A stretch of 60,062 bases of DNA, taken from contig DBPQ01000048.1 in NCBI GenBank assembly GCA_002304945.1, positions 8,588 through 68,649 on the forward strand, in the 5' to 3' direction. The translations under genes were made by a program, and so were the position numbers. This document shows positions 31,390 to 39,003 of this stretch, one piece after another. The notes beneath the pieces were generated by a model, which saw nothing but the letters and a program-made list of their open reading frames with translations, searched no databases and was not told where the DNA came from. Origin of the DNA: Actinomycetales bacterium UBA1416 (GTDB lineage: Bacteria > Actinomycetota > Actinomycetes > Actinomycetales > Actinomycetaceae). Numbering within the stretch: position 1 is the stretch's first letter; the number at the start of each line of letters is the position of its first letter.

Positions 31390-31428
31390 AAAAAGGGATG
31401 GACACCCCCAGCCGCCCGTGAGTAGTGT
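31390..31428 (+). promoter_or_regulatory. whiB7 promoter with A-tract
   Basis: TGGACA (31399-31404), an 18-nt spacer and TAGTGT (31423-31428) form a good promoter. An AAAAA tract at 31390-31394 lies just upstream of the -35; WhiB7-activated promoters in mycobacteria carry an A/T-rich stretch next to the -35, so autoregulation is plausible. Transcription would start near 31435, giving a leader of about 180 nt. Confidence 0.6.
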
Positions 31429-31483
31429 GTGAGCGCACGACACCGCGTCTGGCATGACACCGATCCTGGAGGGAGGCGCCGAG

Positions 31484-31570
31484 ATGCTGATGATCACCCG
31501 TACGCGCCTCCGTGGCACCACTGCGCCCGCTGCGCCCGCCCGCGCCGTCCCACAGCCCCAGAACTCGTAG
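31484..31570 (+). CDS. Upstream ORF in the whiB7 leader
   Basis: A 28-codon ORF starts at ATG 31484, 7 nt after GGAGGGAGG (an excellent ribosome-binding site), and ends with TAG at 31568-31570. The peptide begins MLMITRTRLRGTTAPAAPAR and is rich in Arg, Ala, Pro and Thr. An in-frame ATG at 31454 could lengthen it by ten codons but lacks a ribosome-binding site. It lies between the whiB7 promoter and whiB7 in another frame. Known whiB7/wblC leaders use a translated uORF to sense stalled ribosomes and relieve attenuation; that role here is inference. Confidence 0.65.
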   Translation: MLMITRTRLRGTTAPAAPARAVPQPQNS

Positions 31571-31575
31571 CTCTT

Positions 31576-31599
31576 CCGGTCCCCGACCGGGAGAACCGG
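31576..31599 (+). promoter_or_regulatory. Alternative hairpins between the uORF and whiB7
   Basis: CCGGTC (31576-31581) can pair with GACCGG (31585-31590), or CCGGT (31576-31580) with the second ACCGG (31595-31599). The two pairings exclude each other and begin 6 nt after the uORF stop, so ribosome position on the uORF could change them. The whiB7 ribosome-binding site AGGAGAG follows at 31602-31608. Confidence 0.4.
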
Positions 31600-31614
31600 C
31601 CAGGAGAGACCATC

Positions 31615-31854
31615 GTGCATCTCGTCGAGATCGCCATCTGCCAGCAGTACGACCCCGACCTCTGGTTCGCGGAGGGAACGGCGGAGACCGAGCGCGCCCG
31701 TCAGCTCTGCAGGAACTGCGACCTGCGCGCGGCCTGCCTCGCGGGCGCGATCGCGCGCGCCGAGCCGTGGGGCGTGTGGGGTGGGGAGGTGTTCGACGAC
31801 GGGCGGATCATCCCGGTGAAACGGGGACGCGGTCGGCCGCGGAAGGTGGCGTGA
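31615..31854 (+). CDS. whiB7: WhiB7-type transcriptional regulator (Fe-S, AT-hook)
   Basis: The protein is 79 residues from GTG 31615, preceded by AGGAGAG. The four cluster-binding cysteines are Cys9, Cys32, Cys35 and Cys41 (LCRNCDLRAAC). PWGVWGGEVF (51-60) is the SigA-contacting turn, and the C-terminal RGRGRPRK (70-77) is the AT-hook that separates WhiB7 from other WhiB proteins. WhiB7 activates intrinsic resistance to ribosome-targeting antibiotics together with the housekeeping sigma factor. The last 47 nt overlap the convergent cyclodehydratase-like gene. A longer start at 31429 is rejected because it would translate the leader. Confidence 0.92.
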   Translation: MHLVEIAICQQYDPDLWFAEGTAETERARQLCRNCDLRAACLAGAIARAEPWGVWGGEVFDDGRIIPVKRGRGRPRKVA

Positions 31855-32605
31855 AGCAGCCGCAGCGCGGGTGGCACTCCACCGTGACGGGCAGGACGGC
31901 GCCATCCGTGATCCGCCACCCGCTCGTCGGGGCGTCGCGCAGGACGTCCGCCACCACCCAGGCCGCCAACCCAGCGGCGAGCACCAGTTCCGTCGCCAGC
32001 GGGCCCGGCAGGTGACGCAACTGGGTGGCGACGGCGGGCCACGCGGGATCCGCGTCGGTCCGTGACAGCTCGAGGCACCGGGTGCACGCACCGCCGCCGG
32101 GCACGACGACGGGACCCACCGTGACGGCGTCGTCCACGACGATCGGCAGGTGGGTCACGTCGTGGCGCATGAGCGGGCCGACCCGGACGGGGTCGGTCAC
32201 CCAGGAGTCGGTCAGGACGGCGAGGGCGGGGCGGCGCGACGGCACGCGATCACGGGTGCGGCCGCTGCGACCGACCGACTCCGTGATCACCCGCACCCCG
32301 CGCTCCGCGAGGAGGTGCCCCACCTGGACCGTCAGGGGATGGGAGTCCAACAGGAGGACGGAGCCGCGGCGGACGGGCGTGGACCGGGCCGGGGCGGGCA
32401 GGGAGGACCGGATCTTCTCCCAGCGGGCCGAGGGGATCCCGCGCACCGTGAGCTCACGGGCCAGCCACTGCGCGGAACGTGGCACCGCCAGGTCCAGGAG
32501 CAGGTCGATCTCGGTGGGCTCCAGCCCGGTCAGGATCCTCGCCGCCGAGACCCCGACCTGGACCTCTCCGGGACGCCGCCAGAGGACGGGTTCGGTCACG
32601 TGCAT
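31808..32605 (-). CDS. ThiF/cyclodehydratase-like protein (TOMM leader-binding type), orphan
   Basis: The protein is 265 residues from ATG 32605. The C-terminal half has the features of the bacteriocin cyclodehydratase/leader-peptide-binding family: CTRCLELSRTDADPAWPAVATQL (zinc CxxC at 174-177) and a second pair in CHPRCGC (248, 250), with an LLLDSHPLTVQVGHLLAERG Rossmann-like segment in the middle. The N-terminal 65 residues look like the winged-helix leader-binding region. In azole-peptide pathways such proteins deliver precursor peptides to a YcaO enzyme, but no YcaO or precursor gene is visible here. The related gene is a conserved actinobacterial orphan. CACCCT stands 6 nt before the ATG. 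The 3' end overlaps whiB7. Confidence 0.7.
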   Translation of the reverse strand: MHVTEPVLWRRPGEVQVGVSAARILTGLEPTEIDLLLDLAVPRSAQWLARELTVRGIPSARWEKIRSSLPAPARSTPVRRGSVLLLDSHPLTVQVGHLLAERGVRVITESVGRSGRTRDRVPSRRPALAVLTDSWVTDPVRVGPLMRHDVTHLPIVVDDAVTVGPVVVPGGGACTRCLELSRTDADPAWPAVATQLRHLPGPLATELVLAAGLAAWVVADVLRDAPTSGWRITDGAVLPVTVECHPRCGCFTPPSAADRVPVSPG

Positions 32606-32656
32606 GGACACAGGGTGCCAGAACGGCACGCACCGGCGTGGCGCCCTGTGGACAAC

Positions 32657-34009
32657 TCATGCGTCGGGAGACTGCTCCCCGTCGAGGAGCGCCGCGAGCG
32701 CGTCGTCGAAGTCCTGGCTGCCCTGCGCGCGTGACGCGGCGAAGTCCTTGGGATCGTCCAGTTCGGCCGCGGACGGCATGAGGTCGGGGTGCGCCCAGAC
32801 GGCGTCCCGCTCCTCGATCCCCGCGGTCGCCGTGAGGGTGGCCCAGAGCTGCGCGGCGTCGCGGAGGCGTCGTGGCCGCAGCTCCAGCCCGACCAGCGAC
32901 TTGAACGTGTCCTCCGCCGGCCCACCGGCCGCGCGCCGGCGCCGCATCAGCTCCGTGAGCGCGGGCACGTGGTCCAGCTGACCCTGCACCGCCTGGGTGG
33001 AGACCTCCTCCACCCAGCCCTCGATGACCGCGAGGGTCGTCTCGAGCCTCTCGAGGGCGCGGCGCTGGATGTCGGTCACGTCGAGCGCGAACACGCCCGA
33101 TCCCATGGCCGCGCGGAGCTGCTCCGGGTCGGACGGGTCGATCTCGCGGAACGCGCGCTCCATGGCCTCGGTGTCGATGCGGATCTCGCGGGCGTAGGCG
33201 TGGACGATGCCGAGGACGTGCGACCGCAGCCATGGCGCCCCCGAGTAGAGGCGGGCGTGGGCGACCTCACGAACCGCGAGGAACTGCGTGACCTCGTCCG
33301 AGGGGATCTCCAGGCCGTCGGAGAACTCCTCGACGTTGCGCGGCACGAGGCTGACCGCACCGTCGTCCGTCAGGGGGAGGCCGATGTCGGAGAAACCGAA
33401 GGCCTCGCGAGCGAGACTCGCCACGGCGCTGCCGAGCTGCATGCCGAACGCGGCGCCTCCGAGCCGGCGCAGCAGGTCCGACGCCGTCGTCCCCGCCAGA
33501 CCGAGCCCCGCCACGCGATCGGCCTCGCCGTGGAGGGTCGCCACGATCGCCTCGACGACGGAGGCCGCCACGGGTTCGGCGAGGAGCTGGAACGTCGGCA
33601 ACGTCCGTTCCACCCACGCGGCGCGCGAGAGGCCGGCCCGCGGGCCGGATCCCGGGGGCAGGGTGGTGACCGGGTCCAGCCAGAGCTCCGCCACCTGGAG
33701 GTGCTGCCGGCATCGTGCCTCCTCGGCGGCCGTGAGGCTCGGGTCGCCTCCGGAGTGGACCTGCTGGCGGGCGACGTCGTGGGCGAGCTTCCAGTTGACG
33801 GGGCCCTCACCCGAGGAGGCGAGCATGGCCTGCATCTGGTTCACCATCGCCATGAGCTGGTCGGAGTTCGTCGGCAGTCCGGCCGCCTCACCCATGGTGG
33901 CGGGGTCGAGCCCGGCAGCGCGCATGGACTCGATCGCCTGGGCGGCGGCCTCCTCACCGAGGAGGGATCGCAGCACGTCCTCCCAGGAGGAGAATTCGTT
34001 CTCTGGCAT
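32657..34009 (-). CDS. DUF2342 family protein, annotated zinc-dependent metalloprotease in relatives
   Basis: The protein is 450 residues from ATG 34009, behind AAAGGAAG. Features include the Gly/Met-rich N-terminus, WKLAHDVARQ near residue 73, RRLGGAAFGMQLGSAVASLAREAFG (179-205), LVPRNVEEFSDGL and the family landmark REVAHARLYSGAPWLRSHVLG at 247-267. The metalloprotease label rests on an HExxH-type site; here the motif is RExxH (Arg247, Glu248, His251), so one expected zinc ligand is missing. I therefore keep the family call but not the activity. It is divergent from the PDZ/Lon-like protease gene. Confidence 0.8.
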   Translation of the reverse strand: MPENEFSSWEDVLRSLLGEEAAAQAIESMRAAGLDPATMGEAAGLPTNSDQLMAMVNQMQAMLASSGEGPVNWKLAHDVARQQVHSGGDPSLTAAEEARCRQHLQVAELWLDPVTTLPPGSGPRAGLSRAAWVERTLPTFQLLAEPVAASVVEAIVATLHGEADRVAGLGLAGTTASDLLRRLGGAAFGMQLGSAVASLAREAFGFSDIGLPLTDDGAVSLVPRNVEEFSDGLEIPSDEVTQFLAVREVAHARLYSGAPWLRSHVLGIVHAYAREIRIDTEAMERAFREIDPSDPEQLRAAMGSGVFALDVTDIQRRALERLETTLAVIEGWVEEVSTQAVQGQLDHVPALTELMRRRRAAGGPAEDTFKSLVGLELRPRRLRDAAQLWATLTATAGIEERDAVWAHPDLMPSAAELDDPKDFAASRAQGSQDFDDALAALLDGEQSPDA

Positions 34010-34079
34010 CGGACTTCCTTTCCTCGGTCTCAACGGTAACGAACAACGGGGCGTGGGAGGGAGGCTGGTTCGCGTGCGG

Positions 34080-34085
34080 CAGAAT
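34080..34085 (+). promoter_or_regulatory. -10-like hexamer for the PDZ/Lon-like gene
   Basis: CAGAAT lies 7 nt before GTG 34093. The gap carries no clear ribosome-binding site. Confidence 0.35.
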
Positions 34086-34092
34086 GAGGTGT

Positions 34093-35193
34093 GTGACACC
34101 GCACGACGACCTGACGCTCGACCGACCGGGGTGGATCGTCAGCGTCTCCGGGCTGCTGCTCGCGCTTCTCCTCGCCGGCATGACGATGCTGCCGGTCCCT
34201 TACGCGATCCAGCGGCCCGGCCCCACCGTGGACACACTGGGGGAGCGGAACGGCGAGCCCATCGTCTCGGTGCCCGCGGACCTGCGGTACGGCGTCGGGA
34301 GCGGCGAGCTGCGGCTCACGACCGTCCGTGTGGCCGGTGGACCGGACGACCCGGTCAACGCCTTCGAGGTGATCGAGGGGTGGGTCCGGGCGGACACCGC
34401 GGTCGTCCCCCGGGAGGACGCGTTCTCGGAGGGCGAGGACGCGGAGCAGATCTCCGACTTCCAGCAGGCCCAGATGGCGGCGTCCCAGACGAACGCGGCG
34501 GCCGCGGCGCTCCAGGAGCTCGGTCGGGAGGTCCCGATGGTGCTCCGGGTGGCGGAGACGATCCCGGGTGCCGGCGCCGAGGGTCTCTTCGAGCCCGACG
34601 ACGTGCTGACGGACATCGCCCTCGAGGGGAGCGGCGAGGTCGTCGAGCTCGTCGACTTCCGCGACCTCACGGACTTCATGCGCACGGTCCCGCCGGGTGC
34701 CCGGATCGAGGTGGGCTACCTGCGCTCGGGCGAGGAGGGCGCCGCGGTCCTGGTGACCTCGCCACGGCCCGAGGGTGACGACCGTCCGGGCTCGGTGCTG
34801 GGCGTGTACGTCTCGGCGGACGTGAGCCTGCCCGTCCAGGTCGACTTCGACCTCGACAACATCGGCGGCCCGTCCGCGGGCGCGATGTTCGCCCTCGCCG
34901 TCGTGGACGTGATGACGCCGGGGGACCTCACCGGTGGGGAGGTCATCGCCGGCACGGGCACGATGAGCGTCGACGGGTATGTCGGGGCCATCGGCGGCGT
35001 CGAGCAGAAGATGTTCGGTGCGGTGCGCGATGGGGCGCAGTGGTTCCTCGCGCCTGCCGGCAACTGCGATGAGGTCGTCGGGAACGTCCCCGCGGGGTTG
35101 ACCGTGGTCCGGATCGAGGACCTCAGCCAGGCCGTGGACGCGGTCACCGCCATCGCCGAGGGGTCGACGACGGGCCTGCCCAGCTGCGGCTGA
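34093..35193 (+). CDS. Membrane-anchored PDZ and Lon-like serine protease
   Basis: The 366-residue protein has one N-terminal membrane segment (about residues 13-36), YAIQRPGPTVDTLG, a PDZ-like region (about 150-225, AEGLFEPDDVLTDI) and a C-terminal Lon protease domain. The catalytic dyad is visible: Ser261 in GGPSAGAMFAL and Lys306 in GGVEQKMFGA. It corresponds to the YlbL family, S16-type proteases acting on the outer side of the membrane. The active domain should be extracytoplasmic. The start GTG 34093 is supported by the upstream hexamer. It is convergent with the PPA1309 gene at a 1-nt gap. Confidence 0.9.
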   Translation: MTPHDDLTLDRPGWIVSVSGLLLALLLAGMTMLPVPYAIQRPGPTVDTLGERNGEPIVSVPADLRYGVGSGELRLTTVRVAGGPDDPVNAFEVIEGWVRADTAVVPREDAFSEGEDAEQISDFQQAQMAASQTNAAAAALQELGREVPMVLRVAETIPGAGAEGLFEPDDVLTDIALEGSGEVVELVDFRDLTDFMRTVPPGARIEVGYLRSGEEGAAVLVTSPRPEGDDRPGSVLGVYVSADVSLPVQVDFDLDNIGGPSAGAMFALAVVDVMTPGDLTGGEVIAGTGTMSVDGYVGAIGGVEQKMFGAVRDGAQWFLAPAGNCDEVVGNVPAGLTVVRIEDLSQAVDAVTAIAEGSTTGLPSCG

Positions 35194-35194
35194 G

Positions 35195-35731
35195 TCAGGC
35201 GAGGGTCTCCCGGAGGGCCTCGACCAGGCCCGGGACCGTGTCGGGGGCCGAGATGACGGAGGCGTCGTCGTCGTGCGACCGCAGCCGCAGAGCGCACCAC
35301 GACGCGCCGTCGCGCAGCACCCCCACCGCGATCCGGACGTCCCGGCGGTGAGGGCTGGCGAGCGCGTCGGCGGGCCCCAGGACCGTGTCGTCGCCCTGGG
35401 CGACGATGACGCGTTCGACGACGACGGCGGCACCGTCCACCGTCGGCGGCCAGGCCAGCGCGGCGAGGAGTTCCTCGAGCGAGTCCGCGGGCGGCAGGCC
35501 GTCCTGTTCGATCGCCGTCAGGTGGTGCGGGTTTGCCGCGGCCTCGGCCGGGTTCGGCAGGTGGGCCGAGAAACCGGGGTCCACCCGCACGGCGGACGCG
35601 GTCCGCACGAGGGCGAACACGCGGACGGGGCCGTCCCACCCGAGGGCGGCGGCGTGCCCCTCGACCTCGAGCACCGCGGTCGTCAGGGCCTCACGGGACG
35701 CCCGGGCGTCAGGTGTCTGGGAGCCGGTCAC
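35195..35731 (-). CDS. PPA1309 family protein
   Basis: The protein is 178 residues from GTG 35731. Visible segments are EALTTAVLEVEGHAAALGWDGP, RVFALVRTASAVRVDPGF, ALAWPPTVDGAAVVVERVIV and RIAVGVLRDGASWCALRLRSHD. The sequence matches the uncharacterised actinobacterial PPA1309 family, which is typically found beside the Lon-like protease and UPF0182 genes, as here. No catalytic motif or membrane segment is seen. The much longer frame upstream (to 38857) is the antisense of the UPF0182 gene and is not part of this gene. Confidence 0.8.
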   Translation of the reverse strand: MTGSQTPDARASREALTTAVLEVEGHAAALGWDGPVRVFALVRTASAVRVDPGFSAHLPNPAEAAANPHHLTAIEQDGLPPADSLEELLAALAWPPTVDGAAVVVERVIVAQGDDTVLGPADALASPHRRDVRIAVGVLRDGASWCALRLRSHDDDASVISAPDTVPGLVEALRETLA

Positions 35732-35738
35732 GATGCCA

Positions 35739-35744
35739 AGACTA
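35739..35744 (-). promoter_or_regulatory. -10-like hexamer for the PPA1309-family gene
   Basis: On the minus strand TAGTCT is followed by 7 nt and GTG 35731. Confidence 0.45.
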
Positions 35745-35797
35745 CCGCCGGGATGTGTAAGGCTAGAGGCACGGCCACCCCGACCCATGGAGGCTCC

Positions 35798-38700
35798 GTG
35801 ACAAGCGCTGACAACGTCCCACCCCGCATGCCGCAGCGTCCCGCACGCCCGCCGGCTCGGCGCGGTGCGCTGGGTCCGACCATCGTCGTCCTCCTGATCC
35901 TCGCGGGGAGCCTCTCGGCGATCGCCGAGGTGTGGACGGACGTGCTCTGGTACGACCAGCTCGGCTTCACCCGGGTCTTCTGGACCGAGTGGATCGCGCG
36001 GCTGGCGCTCTTCGCGCTCGGGTTCCTCCTGATGGGCAGCCTGGTGGGGCTGAGCACGCTCCTCGCGTACCGCGCCCGCCGCGCCTACGTGCCCCTCTCG
36101 GGTCCCGACCGGAACCTCGAGGTCTACCGCCAGCAGGTCGCGCCCATCCGGCGGCTCGTCTTCTGGGCGATCGTCGCGGTGTCGGGCCTGTTCATGGGGG
36201 CCACGCTCGCCGCGCAGTGGCGCACGGTCCTCCTCTGGTTCAACGCCGAACCCTTCGGGGTCAGCGACCCCCAGTTCGGGCTCGACGTCTCGTTCTTCGT
36301 GTTCACCCTGCCCTTCCTCCGCCTCATCCTGTCCGCCCTCATGTGGACCGCGTCGCTCTCCCTGGTGGTGGCGATCGCCGTGCACTATCTCTACGGCGCG
36401 ATCTCGATCTCGCCGCGCTTCTCCATGGCGCGGCCCGCCCGGGTGCACGTCGCCGTCCTCGGCGCGGTTCTCAGCATCCTCGGCGCGGTCTCGCTCTGGC
36501 TGGACAGGTACTCCCTGCTCGTCGACGAGGGCGACAGGTTCGCCGGGGCGGGCTACGCCGACGTCAGCGCGAGCATGCCGGCCAAGGCGATCCTCGCGGG
36601 AATCGCGGTGGTCGTCGGCGTGTTGTTCGTGATCGCCGCCGTTCGCGGCACCTGGCGGCTCCCGGTCGTCGGCGTGGCGCTCATGGTGGTGTCCTCCCTC
36701 GTGGTGGGCGGCGCCTACCCGGCAGTCGTCCAGCGCTTCCAGGTCGACCCGAACGCCGTCGAGTTGGAGAGCCCGTTCATCCAGCGCAACATCGACGCCA
36801 CCCTTGCCGCGTACGGGCTCGAGGGGGTCGAACAGGATAGATACTCCGCCAGGACGGACACCGAGGCCGGTCAGCTCCGCGAGGACAGCGAGTCCACCGC
36901 GCAGATCCGCCTCCTCGACCCGACCATCGTCGACCAGACGTTCCGTCAGTACCAGCAGAACCGGCAGTACTACGACTTCCCGGACACCCTCTCCGTCGAC
37001 CGGTACACCTTCGACGGGGAGAGCCACGACACCGTGATCGCCGTCCGTGAGCTGAACCAGGACGGGCTCGGCCCGGACCAGCGCACCTGGGTCAACGACC
37101 ACACCGTCTACACCCACGGGTACGGTGTCGCCGCCGCCTACGGCAACCGCACCGCCGCGGACGGACAGCCGCAGTTCTTCGAACGGGGTGTTCCCTCCAC
37201 GGGTTCCCTGGGGGACTACGAGCAGCGGATCTACTTCGGGGAGGACTCGCCGACCTACTCGATCGTGGGAGCCCCGGAGGGCACCGAGCCCTGGGAGTTC
37301 GACTACCCGGACGACAACGCGGACAACCAGTACGTCTCCTACACCTTCCAGGGGGATGGCGGGCCGGCCATCGGCAGCTTCCTCAACAAGGTGCTGTTCG
37401 CCCTCAAGTTCCAGTCCTTCAACATCCTGTTCTCCGACCGCGTCACGAGCGAGTCCCAGATCCTCTACACCCGGGACCCCCGCGAACGCGTCGCCGAGGT
37501 CGCCCCCTTCCTGTCCCTGGACGGCCGCACCTATCCCGCCGTCGTGGACGCGGACGATGACCCGGCCACCCCCAAGGAGGTCGTCTGGGTGGTCGACGCC
37601 TACACGACGTCGAACAACTACCCCTACTCCGCCCGCGAGTCGCTCGAGGACGCCACGCTCACCTCCCTGACCCAGGCGCAGATGCTCACCCCCGTCACCC
37701 AGGTCAACTACATCCGCAACGCGGTGAAGGCCACGGTGAACGCCTACGACGGCTCCGTGACCCTGTACGAGTGGGACGGCGAGGACCCGGTCCTGCGGGC
37801 GTGGAAGGGAGTGTTCCCGGGGATCGTGACGCCCACGAGCGAGATCAGTGCGGACCTCATGTCCCACCTGCGGTACCCGGAGGACCTCTTCAAGGTGCAA
37901 CGTGAGCTGCTCACCCGGTACCACGTCGACGACGCCGCCTCCTTCTACCAGGGCAACGACTTCTGGCTCAACCCGAGCGACCCGATCTCCGGTGAGGCCG
38001 TGCCGCAGCCGCCGTACTACATGACGCTCAAGATGCCGGGGGCGGAGAAGGCGACCTTCTCCCTCACCTCCAGCTTCATCCCCGGTGGACAGTCGAGCCG
38101 GCAGATCCTCACGGGATTCTTCGCCGTGGACGCAGACCCGGGCAACCAGGCAGGGGTCATCGACGAGGGCTACGGCACGATGCGGCTGCTCGAGCTGCCG
38201 CGTGACCTCACGGTGCCCGGTCCCGGGCAGGTGCAGAACCTGTTCAACGCGAACCCGACCGTCTCCCAGCAGCTGAACCTGCTGGAGCAGAACGCGTCCC
38301 AGGTGCTGCGGGGCAACCTGCTCACCCTGCCCGTCGGGGGAGGCCTCCTGTACGTGCAGCCCGTCTACACCCAGTCCTCGCGCGGCACCCAGGTGCCGCT
38401 CCTGCACCGCGTGCTCGTCTCCTTCGGTGACGAGATCGGTTTCGCCCCGACCCTCTCGGAGGCGCTCGACCAGGTCTTCGAGGGCGACTCCGGCGCCCAG
38501 ACCGCGGACGGCGGTGCGGCCGACCCCACGGACGACGGGGACGACGTCGTGCGGACCGCGGAGGAGAAGCTCCGCGACGCCCTGGACGCCGCCGCCGAGG
38601 CCATGCGCGACGCGGACACCGCGCTGGCGGAGGGCAACTGGACGGCGTACGGCCTCGCCCAGGACAGGCTGGACCAGGCGCTGGCGGACGCGATCGACGC

Positions 38701-38812
38701 CGAGGCGGAGATCTCCGGCCAGCTCCCCGTGGATGCCGAGCCCATGCCCGAGCCCGACCCGGCCGACCCCGACCCTGCGGGAGGGGAGACGGCGGACACC
38801 ACCGAGGGGTGA
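35798..38812 (+). CDS. UPF0182 family large membrane protein
   Basis: The protein is 1004 residues from GTG 35798, with GGAGG at 35789-35793. The N-terminal part has about seven hydrophobic segments (residues 25-320, including VVLLILAGSLSAIAEVWTDVLWYDQLGF and SFFVFTLPFLRLILSALMW). A large extracytoplasmic domain follows, with family motifs ESPFIQRNIDATLAAYGL, YYDFPDTLSVDRY, RTWVNDHTVYTHGYG, FLNKVLFALKFQSFNILFSD and LPVGGGLLYVQPVY. The C-terminal 120 residues are acidic with coiled-coil character. The function of UPF0182 is unknown. A hairpin terminator directly follows the stop. Confidence 0.93.
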   Translation: MTSADNVPPRMPQRPARPPARRGALGPTIVVLLILAGSLSAIAEVWTDVLWYDQLGFTRVFWTEWIARLALFALGFLLMGSLVGLSTLLAYRARRAYVPLSGPDRNLEVYRQQVAPIRRLVFWAIVAVSGLFMGATLAAQWRTVLLWFNAEPFGVSDPQFGLDVSFFVFTLPFLRLILSALMWTASLSLVVAIAVHYLYGAISISPRFSMARPARVHVAVLGAVLSILGAVSLWLDRYSLLVDEGDRFAGAGYADVSASMPAKAILAGIAVVVGVLFVIAAVRGTWRLPVVGVALMVVSSLVVGGAYPAVVQRFQVDPNAVELESPFIQRNIDATLAAYGLEGVEQDRYSARTDTEAGQLREDSESTAQIRLLDPTIVDQTFRQYQQNRQYYDFPDTLSVDRYTFDGESHDTVIAVRELNQDGLGPDQRTWVNDHTVYTHGYGVAAAYGNRTAADGQPQFFERGVPSTGSLGDYEQRIYFGEDSPTYSIVGAPEGTEPWEFDYPDDNADNQYVSYTFQGDGGPAIGSFLNKVLFALKFQSFNILFSDRVTSESQILYTRDPRERVAEVAPFLSLDGRTYPAVVDADDDPATPKEVVWVVDAYTTSNNYPYSARESLEDATLTSLTQAQMLTPVTQVNYIRNAVKATVNAYDGSVTLYEWDGEDPVLRAWKGVFPGIVTPTSEISADLMSHLRYPEDLFKVQRELLTRYHVDDAASFYQGNDFWLNPSDPISGEAVPQPPYYMTLKMPGAEKATFSLTSSFIPGGQSSRQILTGFFAVDADPGNQAGVIDEGYGTMRLLELPRDLTVPGPGQVQNLFNANPTVSQQLNLLEQNASQVLRGNLLTLPVGGGLLYVQPVYTQSSRGTQVPLLHRVLVSFGDEIGFAPTLSEALDQVFEGDSGAQTADGGAADPTDDGDDVVRTAEEKLRDALDAAAEAMRDADTALAEGNWTAYGLAQDRLDQALADAIDAEAEISGQLPVDAEPMPEPDPADPDPAGGETADTTEG

Positions 38813-38844
38813 GCGGTGGGGTGTGACCAGCCACACCCCACCGC
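38813..38844 (+). terminator. Terminator of the UPF0182 gene
   Basis: A perfect 13-bp stem (GCGGTGGGGTGTG and its complement) with an ACCAGC loop starts at the base after the stop codon and is followed by CGTTTG. Confidence 0.8.
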
Positions 38845-38847
38845 CGT

Positions 38848-38876
38848 TTGCCAGCATCCACGAGCCGACGTAGAGT
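38848..38876 (+). promoter_or_regulatory. Promoter of the initiator tRNA gene
   Basis: TTGCCA (38848-38853), 17 nt, TAGAGT (38871-38876). Transcription would start near 38883, a few bases before the tRNA. Confidence 0.7.
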
Positions 38877-38888
38877 GGAGGACACCGA

Positions 38889-38962
38889 CGCGGGGTGGAG
38901 CAGTTCGGTAGCTCGCCGGGCTCATAACCCGGAGGTCGAGGGTTCGAATCCCTCCCCCGCTA
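38889..38962 (+). tRNA. Initiator tRNA-fMet (anticodon CAT)
   Basis: A 74-nt gene folds into a standard cloverleaf. It has the D-arm GAGCAGTTCGGTAGCTC, the anticodon stem CCGGG/CCCGG around loop CTCATAA, and the T-arm GAGGGTTCGAATCCCTC. Initiator hallmarks are present: an unpaired first base (C1 opposite T72) and three consecutive G-C pairs at the anticodon-loop side of the stem. The 3' CCA is not encoded. It stands alone with its own promoter and terminator. Confidence 0.97.
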
Positions 38963-38969
38963 CGACACG

Positions 38970-38998
38970 AAGGCCCGGACCACGAGGTCCGGGCCTTT
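38970..38998 (+). terminator. Terminator after tRNA-fMet
   Basis: A perfect 12-bp stem (AAGGCCCGGACC and its complement) with loop ACGA, followed by a T. It also lies just past the stop of the convergent folA and may serve both. Confidence 0.85.
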
Positions 38999-39003
38999 CG
39001 CCT

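Noticed and set aside
31429..31854. A longer WhiB7 starting at GTG 31429
   Set aside because: It would translate the whole leader in a frame that conflicts with the uORF; GTG 31615 has a good ribosome-binding site and gives the normal WhiB7 length.
35195..38857. A 1220-codon minus-strand frame opposite the UPF0182 gene
   Set aside because: Only the last 178 codons form a recognisable protein (PPA1309 family); the rest mirrors the plus-strand gene's codon pattern.
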